This document shows, piece after piece, positions 15,091 through 24,079 of a stretch of DNA of 38,983 nt. The position numbers were made by a program, and so were the translations under genes. Source of the DNA: an uncultured Lachnospiraceae bacterium (GTDB taxonomy: Bacteria > Bacillota > Clostridia > Lachnospirales > Lachnospiraceae); the NCBI GenBank assembly GCA_947643615.1, contig CANRWO010000033.1, positions 1 to 38,983 on the forward strand, written 5' to 3'. The notes beneath the pieces are model-generated. The model saw only the letters and a program-made list of their open reading frames with translations. It had not been told where the DNA came from and ran no database searches. Every line of letters starts with the position of its first letter. The first letter of the stretch is position 1.

Positions 15091-15795
15091 ATGAAGCAAA
15101 TTCTGGTTGTCGAGGATGATATCACCATGAATAAAATGCTCTCGGATTTACTGGCTGCCGAGGGTTACAAAGTTACTGCTGTCTACACTGTTGCAGAAGC
15201 GAAACAGCGCTTTCGGCCGGATGTTTATGACCTGGCAATTTTGGATGTCAACCTGCCGGACGGTTCCGGTTATGAGATCTGCAAAACCATCAGGGAGAAA
15301 GCGCACACGGCCGTAATCTTTTTGACGGCCAACGATCTGGAACAGGACATGATAAAAGGCTATGAATTGGGAGCTGCCGACTATATTACGAAACCTTTCC
15401 CTAACACCGTGCTGCGGCACAAGGTGAAGGCAATTTTTTCCATGCTGGAAAATGCGGAAAAAGTTCCGCCCCATAAAATATATGACGACGGAAGGCTTAT
15501 GATTGATTTTTCTTCCATGCGAGCGGCTTTGGACGGGGATGAGATCGCCTTTGCCCCGCTGGAGTATCGGATGCTGGAAGTCTTTACGGAGAATAAAGGA
15601 ATTTTGCTTACCCGCCAAAAACTTCTGGAAAAATTATGGGACAGCCAGGAAAATTATGTGGACGAGCATACATTGACAGCAGCAATCAGCCGTATCCGGG
15701 GCAAAATAGAAAAGGACGGTAATAAATATCTCCAAACCGTCTACGGCATGGGATATATGTTTACGGGTATATGTGGGAAAGGTATGGAGGATTAG
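15091..15795 (+). CDS. OmpR/PhoB-family response regulator
   Basis: A 234-residue response regulator. The receiver domain has acidic pocket ED (residues 8-10), phospho-acceptor Asp about 52 in LAILDVNLPDGSG, the conserved Thr (FLTAND) and Lys (ITKPF). The C-terminal winged helix includes the recognition region VDEHTLTAAISRIRGKI. AAGGAAGTG lies upstream of the ATG. The sensor kinase begins 4 nt after its stop. Position before an ABC transporter suggests control of antimicrobial-peptide or antibiotic resistance, as in BceRS/VanRS-like systems. A direct repeat at 16907-16926 is a candidate binding site. Confidence 0.93.
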   Translation: MKQILVVEDDITMNKMLSDLLAAEGYKVTAVYTVAEAKQRFRPDVYDLAILDVNLPDGSGYEICKTIREKAHTAVIFLTANDLEQDMIKGYELGAADYITKPFPNTVLRHKVKAIFSMLENAEKVPPHKIYDDGRLMIDFSSMRAALDGDEIAFAPLEYRMLEVFTENKGILLTRQKLLEKLWDSQENYVDEHTLTAAISRIRGKIEKDGNKYLQTVYGMGYMFTGICGKGMED

Positions 15796-15798
15796 ATT

Positions 15799-16833
15799 AT
15801 GGGCCAAGGGAAGGGTTTATCTCTCACGGGTATTTTGTGGTTTATAGGGGCGGGTATTGCCGTAACTTCTTTTGCCTTGTGTGTTGGCATATTTTTCGCT
15901 GTCCGGAACGTGGCGGCAGTGATTGCCTGCCTGGTTACATCGGCAGTATTATCTGTATGGCCATTTGTATTAGTCAGGGTTTTGCGGAATCGAATGGCAT
16001 ATTTTACAGATGAGCTATGCCGGAAAATGGATGATATGATGCAGGGTAAGGCGATGGGCAAAACAATTTTTGATGAAGATACAATGTTAGACCGAATCAG
16101 TCACCAACTAAACCGCCTGTATCAGATGTTACAGTCGAACAATAGGGCCATAGAGGAACAGCGGGCGGATCTGCAGGGGATGGTCTCCGACATTTCCCAT
16201 CAAGTTAAAACACCGGTAACGAATCTGAAAATAGCTGCCACTACTCTTTTGGAACAGGAGCTTCCCCGCAAACAGCAGATAGAATATTTGCAATCCATAA
16301 ATGGGCAGCTTGGAAAGCTGGATTTCCTAATGAGTGCAATGGTAAAGTCCTCCCGCTTGGAAATGGGGGTGATTACCCTGGAGAAGCACCCCAGCCTTAT
16401 ATATGAAACATTGGCCCAGGCATTGGGTGGCATCTTTCTGAAGGCGGAAGAAAAGCGTTTACGGGTGACTGTAGACTGTCCCGGCGATTTGCTTGTCCCC
16501 CATGACACAAAGTGGACGTCGGAAGCGTTGTTTAATATTTTGGAAAATGCCGTAAAATATACTTCCCCGGGAGGAAGGATTTCCGTAACGGTCGTTCCTT
16601 GGGAAGCCTGCACCAAAATCGACATAGCCGATACGGGGCGCGGTATTGCAGAAAACGTACAGGGGGCAATCTTTAAGCGGTTTTACCGGGAGCCGGAAGT
16701 GCACGATGTAGAAGGTATCGGCATCGGCCTGTACCTGACAAGGGAGATTATTTTAAAGCAGGGAGGGCGCATCAAAGTAACTTCGGCAGTGGGAGCTGGT
16801 ACCACATTTACCATCTTCCTGCCAAATGATTAG
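15799..16833 (+). CDS. Sensor histidine kinase
   Basis: A 344-residue membrane histidine kinase. Two transmembrane helices (about 8-32 and 37-60) enclose almost no external loop, the intramembrane-sensing layout common for kinases paired with peptide-sensing ABC transporters. The H-box is DISHQVKTPV with His about 134. The ATPase domain has the N-box ILENAVKYT, G1 box DTGRGI, F-box IFKRFYREP and G2 box GIGIGLYLTREI. It is translationally linked to the response regulator upstream and followed immediately by a terminator. The signal may be perceived through the neighbouring ABC transporter; that is inference from known Bce-type modules. Confidence 0.92.
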   Translation: MGQGKGLSLTGILWFIGAGIAVTSFALCVGIFFAVRNVAAVIACLVTSAVLSVWPFVLVRVLRNRMAYFTDELCRKMDDMMQGKAMGKTIFDEDTMLDRISHQLNRLYQMLQSNNRAIEEQRADLQGMVSDISHQVKTPVTNLKIAATTLLEQELPRKQQIEYLQSINGQLGKLDFLMSAMVKSSRLEMGVITLEKHPSLIYETLAQALGGIFLKAEEKRLRVTVDCPGDLLVPHDTKWTSEALFNILENAVKYTSPGGRISVTVVPWEACTKIDIADTGRGIAENVQGAIFKRFYREPEVHDVEGIGIGLYLTREIILKQGGRIKVTSAVGAGTTFTIFLPND

Positions 16834-16854
16834 GGCGGCGGGGGCCGCCTTTTT
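16834..16854 (+). terminator. Intrinsic terminator after the kinase gene
   Basis: GGCGGC (16834-16839), loop GGGG, GCCGCC (16844-16849) and five T residues. It ends the two-component transcript so that the ABC genes need their own promoter. Confidence 0.85.
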
Positions 16855-16906
16855 CGCGTCCTTTTTTCTGCAAAACCTGATCTTTAGAAATTATTATGGA
16901 AACGGC

Positions 16907-16936
16907 GACATTCTCGTGACATTTCTGTTTTATTAT
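16907..16936 (+). promoter_or_regulatory. ABC-operon promoter with direct-repeat regulator site
   Basis: GACATTCTC (16907-16915) and GACATTTCT (16918-16926) are direct repeats 11 bp apart, the spacing used by OmpR-family dimers. They replace a recognisable -35, and a -10-like TATTAT follows at 16931-16936. This fits activation of the ABC genes by the response regulator encoded just upstream. Confidence 0.5.
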
Positions 16937-16994
16937 CAGGCATGAGATTGAAAATCAAGCAGGGGTATATGAATTGGGAAAGGTGGTATGCATT

Positions 16995-17660
16995 ATGCCA
17001 ATATTACAGACGGTAGATTTGAAAAAATATTATCGGCAGGGAGAAAATGTGACAAAGGCGCTGGACGGCGTCAGCCTTGAGATCAACGCCGGAGAATTTG
17101 TCTCGGTTGTGGGTACTTCCGGATCCGGGAAGTCAACTCTGCTCCATATGATGGGCGGCCTGGATAGTCCCACATCCGGCAGGGTCATCATCAACGGAAT
17201 CGATATTTCTGAAAAAAGCGCGGAACAGCTTACCGTGTTCCGCCGCCGTCATATTGGTTTCGTATTTCAGAATTATAACCTTGTTCCTGTCTTGAACGCC
17301 TATGAAAATATCGTGTTGCCGGTTCAACTGGACGGGAGGAGGGTAGATGAAAAGCTGCTGGGGGAGATCGTGGAGGCTCTGGGGTTGGAGGATAAGCTTG
17401 AAAATTTGCCGGGCAACCTTTCGGGCGGCCAGCAGCAGCGTGTTTCCATTGCCCGTGCGCTGCTGACCAAACCGGAGATCCTTCTTGCAGACGAACCAAC
17501 CGGTAATCTGGACAGTAAGACAAGTCAGGATGTGCTGTCCCTCTTCAAAGCCACCGGCATGAAATTCCATCAGACAGTGGTAATGATCACGCATAACGAA
17601 GAGGCAGCCCTGCTTGCCGACCGCATTATCCGTATCGAGGACGGAAAAATCAAAAAATAA
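16995..17660 (+). CDS. ABC transporter ATPase (MacB/BceA type)
   Basis: A 221-residue ATP-binding subunit. Walker A is GTSGSGKST, the Q-loop is in [10 protein letters not shown], the signature is [15 protein letters not shown], Walker B is ILLADEPTG and the H-loop VMITHNE. This subfamily pairs with FtsX-type permeases for peptide export or resistance (MacB, LolD, BceA). ATG 16995 has AAAGGTGG 8 nt upstream; an upstream TTG at 16974 is less likely. It is the first gene of a three-gene set (ATPase, lipoprotein, permease) behind the candidate regulator site at 16907-16936. Confidence 0.93.
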   Translation: MPILQTVDLKKYYRQGENVTKALDGVSLEINAGEFVSVVGTSGSGKSTLLHMMGGLDSPTSGRVIINGIDISEKSAEQLTVFRRRHIGFVFQNYNLVPVLNAYENIVLPVQLDGRRVDEKLLGEIVEALGLEDKLENLPGNLSGGQQQRVSIARALLTKPEILLADEPTGNLDSKTSQDVLSLFKATGMKFHQTVVMITHNEEAALLADRIIRIEDGKIKK

Positions 17661-17739
17661 ATATGCCCATCTGTGTATGGGGCCGTTACTGCAAGGAAAG
17701 TGCCCATGGGAAAGATAACAAATGGAGGAGAGTTCAGCT

Positions 17740-18111
17740 ATGAGGAAATTCATCATGATTTTTACAGTTTTGTTAATGATGTCATTGGCCGGCTGCAGTG
17801 ATGTGAACGGCAATGTCATACATCAGGACGGAAATCTGATCGTTACTAATTATTCCGATCAGGTAATTACAGATATAGCGGTAATTCATGAAGGGGAGAC
17901 GGTTTCTGTTTCTCCGGAAGGGATTAAAAGTACTCAAATTTGTTACTTTACGGTTGAGCCTTCCGTCGGTTATGTGTATACCGTTTCTTTTGTGGACAGC
18001 AGCGGAGAGGAACACTCCCGGGAATTTACCGATAATTTCACTGAGGATACGCCAATCCTGATTGCGGTCCGGTGGGTTGACAATGTTTGGACGATAGGCT
18101 ATGACAGGTAG
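17740..18111 (+). CDS. Small lipoprotein between ABC ATPase and permease genes
   Basis: A 123-residue predicted lipoprotein. MRKFIMIFTVLLMMSLAGC is a short lipoprotein signal peptide with lipobox LAGC (Cys about residue 19). The mature part is beta-rich and compact (NLIVTNYSDQVITDIAVIH and similar strands), resembling a small immunoglobulin-like fold, though no family is recognised. GGAGGAG lies 9 nt before the ATG. It sits 11 bp before the permease gene and so should be co-expressed with the transporter. A surface accessory or immunity-type lipoprotein is a reasonable guess by analogy with lantibiotic immunity sets; this is inference. Confidence 0.75.
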   Translation: MRKFIMIFTVLLMMSLAGCSDVNGNVIHQDGNLIVTNYSDQVITDIAVIHEGETVSVSPEGIKSTQICYFTVEPSVGYVYTVSFVDSSGEEHSREFTDNFTEDTPILIAVRWVDNVWTIGYDR

Positions 18112-18122
18112 GAGGCAGGATT

Positions 18123-20618
18123 ATGTTTTATAACGATACCCGAAAACAAATCAAAAAACTTGCGGATGAAATCATGTCCGGTAACCGCCGCCGTAATGTT
18201 TTTGTTATCATTGCTATTGCAATGACGACTTTTCTGATTTCTACCATTCTCTGCATTGGCAGCGGATATCTGAAAAGCGCAGACAAACAACAGAAAATGC
18301 TGAATGGCACAGCTGCGGACATTATCCTCACAAATCCGACGGAACAACAGCTTCAGGCATTGCGGCAGGATAGGGCCATCACCTATATGGGGGTCAGCCG
18401 CCAGATCGGCTTTATTGACACGGCGGCCTATCCCCGTATCAACAGTATTCTTCTCCGTTGGTGTGACGAGGTGGAATGGGAACGGCATATTGTCCCGACA
18501 GTGGGGAGTATCAACGGACATTATCCTTCATCCGGAAGTGAGATCATGCTGCCCACATGGGTTTTGGGGCGAATGGGCATTGAGAATCCGTTCCTTGGCC
18601 AGGAGATCATATTTTCGTTCCGATATGGTTATACGGATATCCATTGGCCCCCTTTGTCAGAAGCAGAAGAGTTTTCTTTTACTTTGTGCGGCTGGTATGA
18701 TGACCATAGCGGCAACAAAATGTATGACAACGCTATTGCATATATTGCAAAGGACTTTTGGGAAAATTCTGCTGCAAATGAAACAAATACCAAAAGTGCG
18801 CTGTCGCTTACGGTTTCCGGTGAGGGCAGGGGAGAAATTTACTTGGAAATCGAACCCTTAAATGAGCTCCAGGAATATACGGACCTGTCAAAAGCCGGAA
18901 GCGGCAAAAGCAGTCTTGGATCAGCCGCAGCTGTTATCGGGTTGATAATAACTATTATGGTCTGTGGCTATCTGCTGATCTATAATGTCCTTTTTGTATC
19001 GGTAGCAAAGGATATTCGTATGTATGGACAACTGAAAACGCTGGGGACTACGGAACGGCAAATGAAAAAGATTGTTTCCCATCAAGTCCGGGTGTTAAGT
19101 TTTTGGGGAATATTCTCAGGCTTGATTTTCAGTGCGGCTACCGTTTTTTTAATTGTCCCCTTCGGGATACAGTCAATAGCCGGGAACCGGATCATGGATA
19201 GCGCAATATCCCTGTCATATTCTCCTTTGGCCTTTGTGGCAGCAGGAGTATTTTCCTTCGGCACGGTATTTGTCAGCAGCAGGAAGCCGACCCAAATGGC
19301 AGGCAGGGTATCCCCTGTAGAAGCTCTGCGTTACACAGGGGTGAATGCCTTCAGGCAAAAATGCGGTAAAACCTCTCGTGGCGATAAAGTGCTAAAAATG
19401 GCTGTGGGCAATGTTTTTCGAAATAAAAAAGGGACTGTATTGGTGATCGCTTCCTTGTTTATGGGAATAAGCCTGTTTGTAATTGTGAATGGCATACTTG
19501 CCGGATTGGACGCTTCTTATCTGGCGGATGAGTATATGAAGGATGACATTGTGATCGAAATAAGCCGGCAGACAAACCTGGACGACAGTATTCTGGAGGC
19601 TTTGCGGGCTGTTCCCGATGTGCGGGAAGTATCTTATACAACGAAGCTTTCAGAACAATGGTTTACTGACACCGGCAATGTCCTTGACAAGTATATCACC
19701 GATTTTTGCGTCTCGGGTAAAGTCCCGGAGGAGGCGGTCCGTCAGTATACGGATGGGAACAGGTATCAGGCGTATGTATATGGGATTGGGGAACAGGATT
19801 TTAATGAAGCGGTTTCCGTGATAAACAGTCCCCTTGATTATGAAGATTTCCGCAATGGAAAGACAGCCATTTTAGCGTCTGCAACTATTGTGCCTTATGA
19901 GGGGACGGCCATCGGCGGGCAGGTTCAGCTGCCCATAAACGGTGAAAACCATACGCTGGAAATTGCCCCCTGTTATTTATCCGCCACGTTCAAAGAAGAC
20001 GGGAAAACGCTCATTGCCCCTAATATTTATGTCAGCCAGGAATGGCTGGAACGGATCGGCGCTGCCGGGCAGATTAACAGGATTGCTTTACAGACCGGCC
20101 GTTCGGAGCAGGCGCATAATGCTGTGAATGCCATATTTGATAATTACAGCGGAGTAACAGTTGCATCAAAGGTTGAAAAGATCAATGAACTGAAAACCAG
20201 TTTTATCGGAATCACTTTCTTAGGGAATGCCATCAGTGTGATCCTGCTGGGAATTGGCCTGATGAATTTTATAAACATGATGTATGTGAGCGTTAACGGC
20301 AGGGGCAGGGAGCTGGCTGTCCTTGAGAGCGTTGGAATGACGAAAAGACAAATTTGCAGGATGCTGCAAATTGAGGGAAATGTCTATGCCATCATAATTG
20401 CGCTATTAATTTTTACATTGGGTAGCGGAGCATTGTATGGATTTTTCCGGATGGTAAAAGCACAGGCGTCTTATGCGGTGTTCAATTATCCGTTTCTGCA
20501 AATAGCCACTTCTCTGATTATTGTGGCGATAATATGCAATCTGGTTCCTGTTTTTGTTTATAAAACACAGGCCCGCCAGGGTGTCATAGAAAGGTTGAGG
20601 TCCAATGAATCCATGTAG
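18123..20618 (+). CDS. FtsX-family ABC transporter permease
   Basis: An 831-residue permease with the duplicated FtsX/MacB layout. The first helix is at about 25-47, followed by a large extracellular domain. A three-helix FtsX core at about 260-400 includes GLIITIMVCGYLLIYNVLF and the coupling segment DIRMYGQLKTLGTTERQMKK. There is another helix at about 440, a second extracellular domain, and a second core at about 690-825 with ELAVLESVGMTKRQICRML. This architecture is typical of BceB-like and lantibiotic-resistance permeases. It forms the membrane part of the complex with the ATPase at 16995-17660. Confidence 0.92.
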   Translation: MFYNDTRKQIKKLADEIMSGNRRRNVFVIIAIAMTTFLISTILCIGSGYLKSADKQQKMLNGTAADIILTNPTEQQLQALRQDRAITYMGVSRQIGFIDTAAYPRINSILLRWCDEVEWERHIVPTVGSINGHYPSSGSEIMLPTWVLGRMGIENPFLGQEIIFSFRYGYTDIHWPPLSEAEEFSFTLCGWYDDHSGNKMYDNAIAYIAKDFWENSAANETNTKSALSLTVSGEGRGEIYLEIEPLNELQEYTDLSKAGSGKSSLGSAAAVIGLIITIMVCGYLLIYNVLFVSVAKDIRMYGQLKTLGTTERQMKKIVSHQVRVLSFWGIFSGLIFSAATVFLIVPFGIQSIAGNRIMDSAISLSYSPLAFVAAGVFSFGTVFVSSRKPTQMAGRVSPVEALRYTGVNAFRQKCGKTSRGDKVLKMAVGNVFRNKKGTVLVIASLFMGISLFVIVNGILAGLDASYLADEYMKDDIVIEISRQTNLDDSILEALRAVPDVREVSYTTKLSEQWFTDTGNVLDKYITDFCVSGKVPEEAVRQYTDGNRYQAYVYGIGEQDFNEAVSVINSPLDYEDFRNGKTAILASATIVPYEGTAIGGQVQLPINGENHTLEIAPCYLSATFKEDGKTLIAPNIYVSQEWLERIGAAGQINRIALQTGRSEQAHNAVNAIFDNYSGVTVASKVEKINELKTSFIGITFLGNAISVILLGIGLMNFINMMYVSVNGRGRELAVLESVGMTKRQICRMLQIEGNVYAIIIALLIFTLGSGALYGFFRMVKAQASYAVFNYPFLQIATSLIIVAIICNLVPVFVYKTQARQGVIERLRSNESM

Positions 20619-20628
20619 CGCCGCAATG

Positions 20629-20653
20629 AAAACACTATTAATTTATGTGTTTT
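20629..20653 (+). terminator. Weak hairpin after the permease gene
   Basis: AAAACAC (20629-20635) pairs with GTGTTTT (20647-20653), ending in T residues that belong to the stem. AT-rich and of modest stability; a possible weak terminator. Confidence 0.4.
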
Positions 20654-20705
20654 ATTAAAAACTACGGATTATTTCACTTCCGGGAAAAATACTCCGCTTA
20701 TGACC

Positions 20706-20734
20706 TTGTTATAAGTAAATAATAGTGTTACAAT
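20706..20734 (+). promoter_or_regulatory. Promoter of the GH4 gene
   Basis: TTGTTA (20706-20711), a 17-bp spacer and TACAAT (20729-20734), 57 bp before the GH4 start codon. A moderately good sigma-A match. Confidence 0.5.
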
Positions 20735-20790
20735 TCAATGGACAGTTAGGCGCGGGCATATGGGATGCCTGCTGAAAGGGAGGTATCATT

Positions 20791-22164
20791 ATGAGGTATG
20801 GAAACAATCATGTAGGGGATATCCGGATAGCATATATCGGAGGCGGCTCCAGAGGCTGGGCATGGACGTTTATGACAGACCTGGCGCTGGAGGATTCGCT
20901 TTCCGGCACTATCTGTCTGTATGATATTGACGGGGAAGCGGCAAGGGCAAATGCGCAGATCGGGAATAAGCTGAAGGACAGGGCAGAAGCCGTGGGGAAA
21001 TGGGATTATACCGTTGCGGACAGTTTACAGGAAGCGCTGACAGGCGCGGATTTTGTGGTGATTTCCATTTTGCCCAAAACCTTTGAAGAAATGGAAGTGG
21101 ATGTGCATATGCCGGAAAGGTTGGGCATTTACCAGTCTGTGGGGGATACGGCGGGACCCGGCGGTATCATCCGGGGACTCAGGACGGTTCCCATGTTTGT
21201 GGAGATTGCGGAAGCGGTAAAGGAGTACTGCCCCAAGGCATGGGTGATCAATTATACGAATCCCATGTCCCTGTGTGTGAAGACATTATATGAGGTATTC
21301 CCGCAGATCAAAGCGTTCGGATGCTGCCACGAGGTCTTCGGCACCCAGAAGGTGCTTGCCGGGATCGCGGAAAAAGAGCTTGGTGTGGAGAAAATAGAGC
21401 GAGAAGAGATTTGCGTAAATGTATTGGGAATCAACCATTTTACATGGTTTGACTATGCATCCTATAAAGGCATCGATCTTTTCCCCGTTTACAGAGGCTA
21501 TATCGAAAAGCATTTTGAAGAGGGGTATGAGGAACCCGACAACAATTGGATGAATTCAACTTTTGCATGTGCCCACAGGGTTAAAATGGATCTTTTTAAC
21601 CGATTTGGCCTGATTGCCGCAGCAGGGGACCGGCATCTTGCCGAATTTATGCCGGGGGATGAATATCTGAAGGATCCGGAGACAGTGGCCGGGTGGAACT
21701 TCGGATTGACCAGCGTAGCATGGCGCAAGGAAGATTTGAAGGAGCGCCTTGCCCGTTCCCGCAGGCTTGTGGAGGGTGAAGAGAGCATAGAACTGAAATC
21801 TACCGGTGAGGAGGGATGCCTGCTGATCAAATCGCTCTGCGGTTTAGGCAGGAGGGTCAGCAATGTGAATATCCCTAACCGTGGCAGGCAGATTGAAAAC
21901 TTGCCTGAGAACGCCATAGTGGAGACCAATGCGGTATTTGAGCGGGATGCCATACGCCCCGTCCTTGCCGGGGAAATTCCTGAGAATGTGAAAGAGCTGA
22001 TTATGCCCCATGTAGAAAACCATGAGCGGATCTTTAAGGCGGCTATGGAAGGGAACGCGGATCTGGCGGTAGAAGCCTTTATGAACGACCCCCTTGTGAA
22101 AGGCAGAGCATCCCAGGACGATGTAAAGGCGCTGGTAAAGGATATGATGGAAGCTACCCTGTAA
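20791..22164 (+). CDS. GH4 glycosidase, alpha-galacturonidase-like
   Basis: A 457-residue NAD+- and metal-dependent glycosidase of family GH4. The Rossmann motif is IAYIGGGSRGW (about 13-23). NYTNPMS (Asn about 157) and the metal-binding FGCCHE (Cys-His about 179-180) are present, as is LGINHFTW (Asn-His about 215-216). The segments VDVHMPERLGIYQSVGDT and GPGGIIRGLR closely resemble LplD-type alpha-galacturonidases as I remember them, more than MelA alpha-galactosidase or 6-phospho-beta-glucosidases. That would place it in pectin-fragment breakdown. GGGAGG precedes the ATG. No other pectin gene is adjacent. Family is certain; substrate is likely but not proven. Confidence 0.85.
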   Translation: MRYGNNHVGDIRIAYIGGGSRGWAWTFMTDLALEDSLSGTICLYDIDGEAARANAQIGNKLKDRAEAVGKWDYTVADSLQEALTGADFVVISILPKTFEEMEVDVHMPERLGIYQSVGDTAGPGGIIRGLRTVPMFVEIAEAVKEYCPKAWVINYTNPMSLCVKTLYEVFPQIKAFGCCHEVFGTQKVLAGIAEKELGVEKIEREEICVNVLGINHFTWFDYASYKGIDLFPVYRGYIEKHFEEGYEEPDNNWMNSTFACAHRVKMDLFNRFGLIAAAGDRHLAEFMPGDEYLKDPETVAGWNFGLTSVAWRKEDLKERLARSRRLVEGEESIELKSTGEEGCLLIKSLCGLGRRVSNVNIPNRGRQIENLPENAIVETNAVFERDAIRPVLAGEIPENVKELIMPHVENHERIFKAAMEGNADLAVEAFMNDPLVKGRASQDDVKALVKDMMEATL

Positions 22165-22280
22165 GAAATTTACGGATACAAAAGTCTTAATAAGGCAGCT
22201 TATTCTGTCATAGGGCAAGCAGTTTTTACAGTATGATGAATCAGGGTTGCTAAATTACAAAAACAAAGGAGTTGTACATT

Positions 22281-23282
22281 ATGGAAGAACCATTGAAAGT
22301 CACAAGGAAACATTTTTCCAAACTGGGCGGTATGTTTGTTTTAGGGACTGTCATTATTTACGCGGTACAGCTGATTCCGGCAGCCTTGGTCCAGATATTC
22401 CGTCCGGAGTGGCTGCAGGATGCAAATGTCAGCCTTTCGCTGTCCATGCTGCCTATGTATTTGATAGGTATGCCTGCCCTGATCGCATTGGTAAAGAGGG
22501 TCCCGGCAGTGACGGTGGAAAAGAAGGAGATGAAGTGGTGGCAGTTCCTGCTGGCATTGATCATGTGCTTCGGAGTAATGTATGCCTCCAATTTTATAGG
22601 GACTTTTATTTCTACCGTTATCGGCCTGCTGAAGGGCAGCGCGGTACAGAATGCCCTTCTGGACATTGCCACATCCATCAGCCCGCTTTTTGTGGTCTTA
22701 TATATGGTGATCTGCGCTCCCATTATGGAAGAATATGTGTTTCGTAAGCTGATTGTGGAGCGGACGGTAAAGTATGGGCAGGGCGTGGCCGTTTTGCTGT
22801 CCGGCTTCATGTTCGGCCTGTTCCACGGCAACCTGAACCAGTTTGCCTATGCCTTTACACTGGGTTGCTTTCTGGCCTACCTGTATGTGAAGACGGGGAA
22901 ACTGAAGATCACGATTATGATTCATATGATCGTTAATTTCATGGGGAGTGTGGTCAGCCTGAAGCTGCTGGATCTGATTGACCTGAACGGTTATATGGAG
23001 ATTGTGGAGAACGGTATGGATATGAACGCGTTAGCGGATTTCATGACCGAGAATGCACTGGGTTGGACACTCTATATGTTTTTCGTTTTTTTCATCATTG
23101 CTTCAATATTGACAACCCTGGTTCTGTTCATTGTGAGCCTGGCTACCAAAAAAATCACTTTTGCCCGGGGGCAGGTGGTGATCCCCCGGGGGAAACGCTT
23201 CCGTACGGTGATCCTGAACATAGGGATGCTCCTGTATTCCATTTTCTGGATCGTGATGATCGTAATCCAACTGTTTGTGTAG
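22281..23282 (+). CDS. CPBP intramembrane metalloprotease
   Basis: A 333-residue polytopic membrane protein of the CAAX protease/bacteriocin-processing (CPBP, Abi) family. The three signature motifs are visible: EEYVFRK (Glu-Glu about 150-151, Arg about 155), FGLFHGNLNQ (His about 182) and HMIVNF (His about 215, Asn about 219). About eight hydrophobic segments surround them. Such proteins cleave substrates within the membrane and are often linked to bacteriocin immunity or maturation, but no bacteriocin gene is seen here. The start at 22281 follows AAAGGAG; an upstream TTG at 22272 is less likely. Confidence 0.9.
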   Translation: MEEPLKVTRKHFSKLGGMFVLGTVIIYAVQLIPAALVQIFRPEWLQDANVSLSLSMLPMYLIGMPALIALVKRVPAVTVEKKEMKWWQFLLALIMCFGVMYASNFIGTFISTVIGLLKGSAVQNALLDIATSISPLFVVLYMVICAPIMEEYVFRKLIVERTVKYGQGVAVLLSGFMFGLFHGNLNQFAYAFTLGCFLAYLYVKTGKLKITIMIHMIVNFMGSVVSLKLLDLIDLNGYMEIVENGMDMNALADFMTENALGWTLYMFFVFFIIASILTTLVLFIVSLATKKITFARGQVVIPRGKRFRTVILNIGMLLYSIFWIVMIVIQLFV

Positions 23283-23342
23283 AGCAGGGTGCGGGTGTGA
23301 GAAACGGCAAAGCGATGCCGGCGGAAAAGGATGGTTTCATTT

Positions 23343-24071
23343 ATGTATTCATTTGACAGCAGGATAAGATATAGTGAGACAGACAGTGAGGGGAAGCTTA
23401 CCATGGCTTCTCTTCTCAATTATTTTCAGGATTGCTCCACGTTCCACTCCCAGGATCTGGATATGGGGGTGGATTATTTCAGGGAGATACATCAGGTCTG
23501 GGTGCTTTCATCATGGCAGATTGTGGTGGAGAGGTACCCTGTGCTTTATGAGCGTGTTATTGTCGGCACACAGCCATATGAAATGAAAGGGTTCCTTGGG
23601 TTCCGGAATTTTGCCATGATGACGGAGGGCGGAGAATATCTGGCAAAGGCAAACTCTATCTGGAGCCTGCTGGACCTGGATACGGGCAAACCTGTCCCGG
23701 TCAGCCAGGAGATGGCGCAAAGGTACGGCCTTGGCGGGAAGCTTGAAATGGAGTATGCGCCCAGGAAGATTACCGTTCCCGAGGGAGGGACTTCGGGGGA
23801 AGCCATTGTGGTGAAAAAGCACCATCTGGATACAAACCGCCATGTGAACAACGGGCAGTTCGTGGATATGGCCATGGACTTCCTGCCGGAGGGTTTTGTA
23901 GTAGGGCAGCTTCGGGCGGAATATAAGAAGCAGGCATTTCTGGATGACATCTTGCTGCCCTATGTGGCGGTGTGCGGAGACAGGACAGTGGTGTCGCTGA
24001 GGGACGGGAAAGGAGCGCCCTATGCGGTGGTAGAGTTTTTGGAAAAAATTACAGATTGCGGAAAGATATGA
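23343..24071 (+). CDS. Acyl-ACP thioesterase
   Basis: A 242-residue acyl-[acyl-carrier-protein] thioesterase with a double hot-dog fold, releasing free fatty acids from acyl-ACP in the cytoplasm. The first hot dog begins with RIRYSETDSEGKLTMASLLN and continues with HQVWVLSSWQIVVERYP. The second carries the catalytic-region motif HLDTNRHVNNGQF. The length matches bacterial FatA-like enzymes. ATG 23343 is preferred over ATG 23331 because the AAAAGGA site abuts 23331. Its stop overlaps the alternative ATG of the next gene, suggesting coupling with the S1 protein downstream. Confidence 0.9.
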   Translation: MYSFDSRIRYSETDSEGKLTMASLLNYFQDCSTFHSQDLDMGVDYFREIHQVWVLSSWQIVVERYPVLYERVIVGTQPYEMKGFLGFRNFAMMTEGGEYLAKANSIWSLLDLDTGKPVPVSQEMAQRYGLGGKLEMEYAPRKITVPEGGTSGEAIVVKKHHLDTNRHVNNGQFVDMAMDFLPEGFVVGQLRAEYKKQAFLDDILLPYVAVCGDRTVVSLRDGKGAPYAVVEFLEKITDCGKI

Positions 24072-24079
24072 GGATTGGT

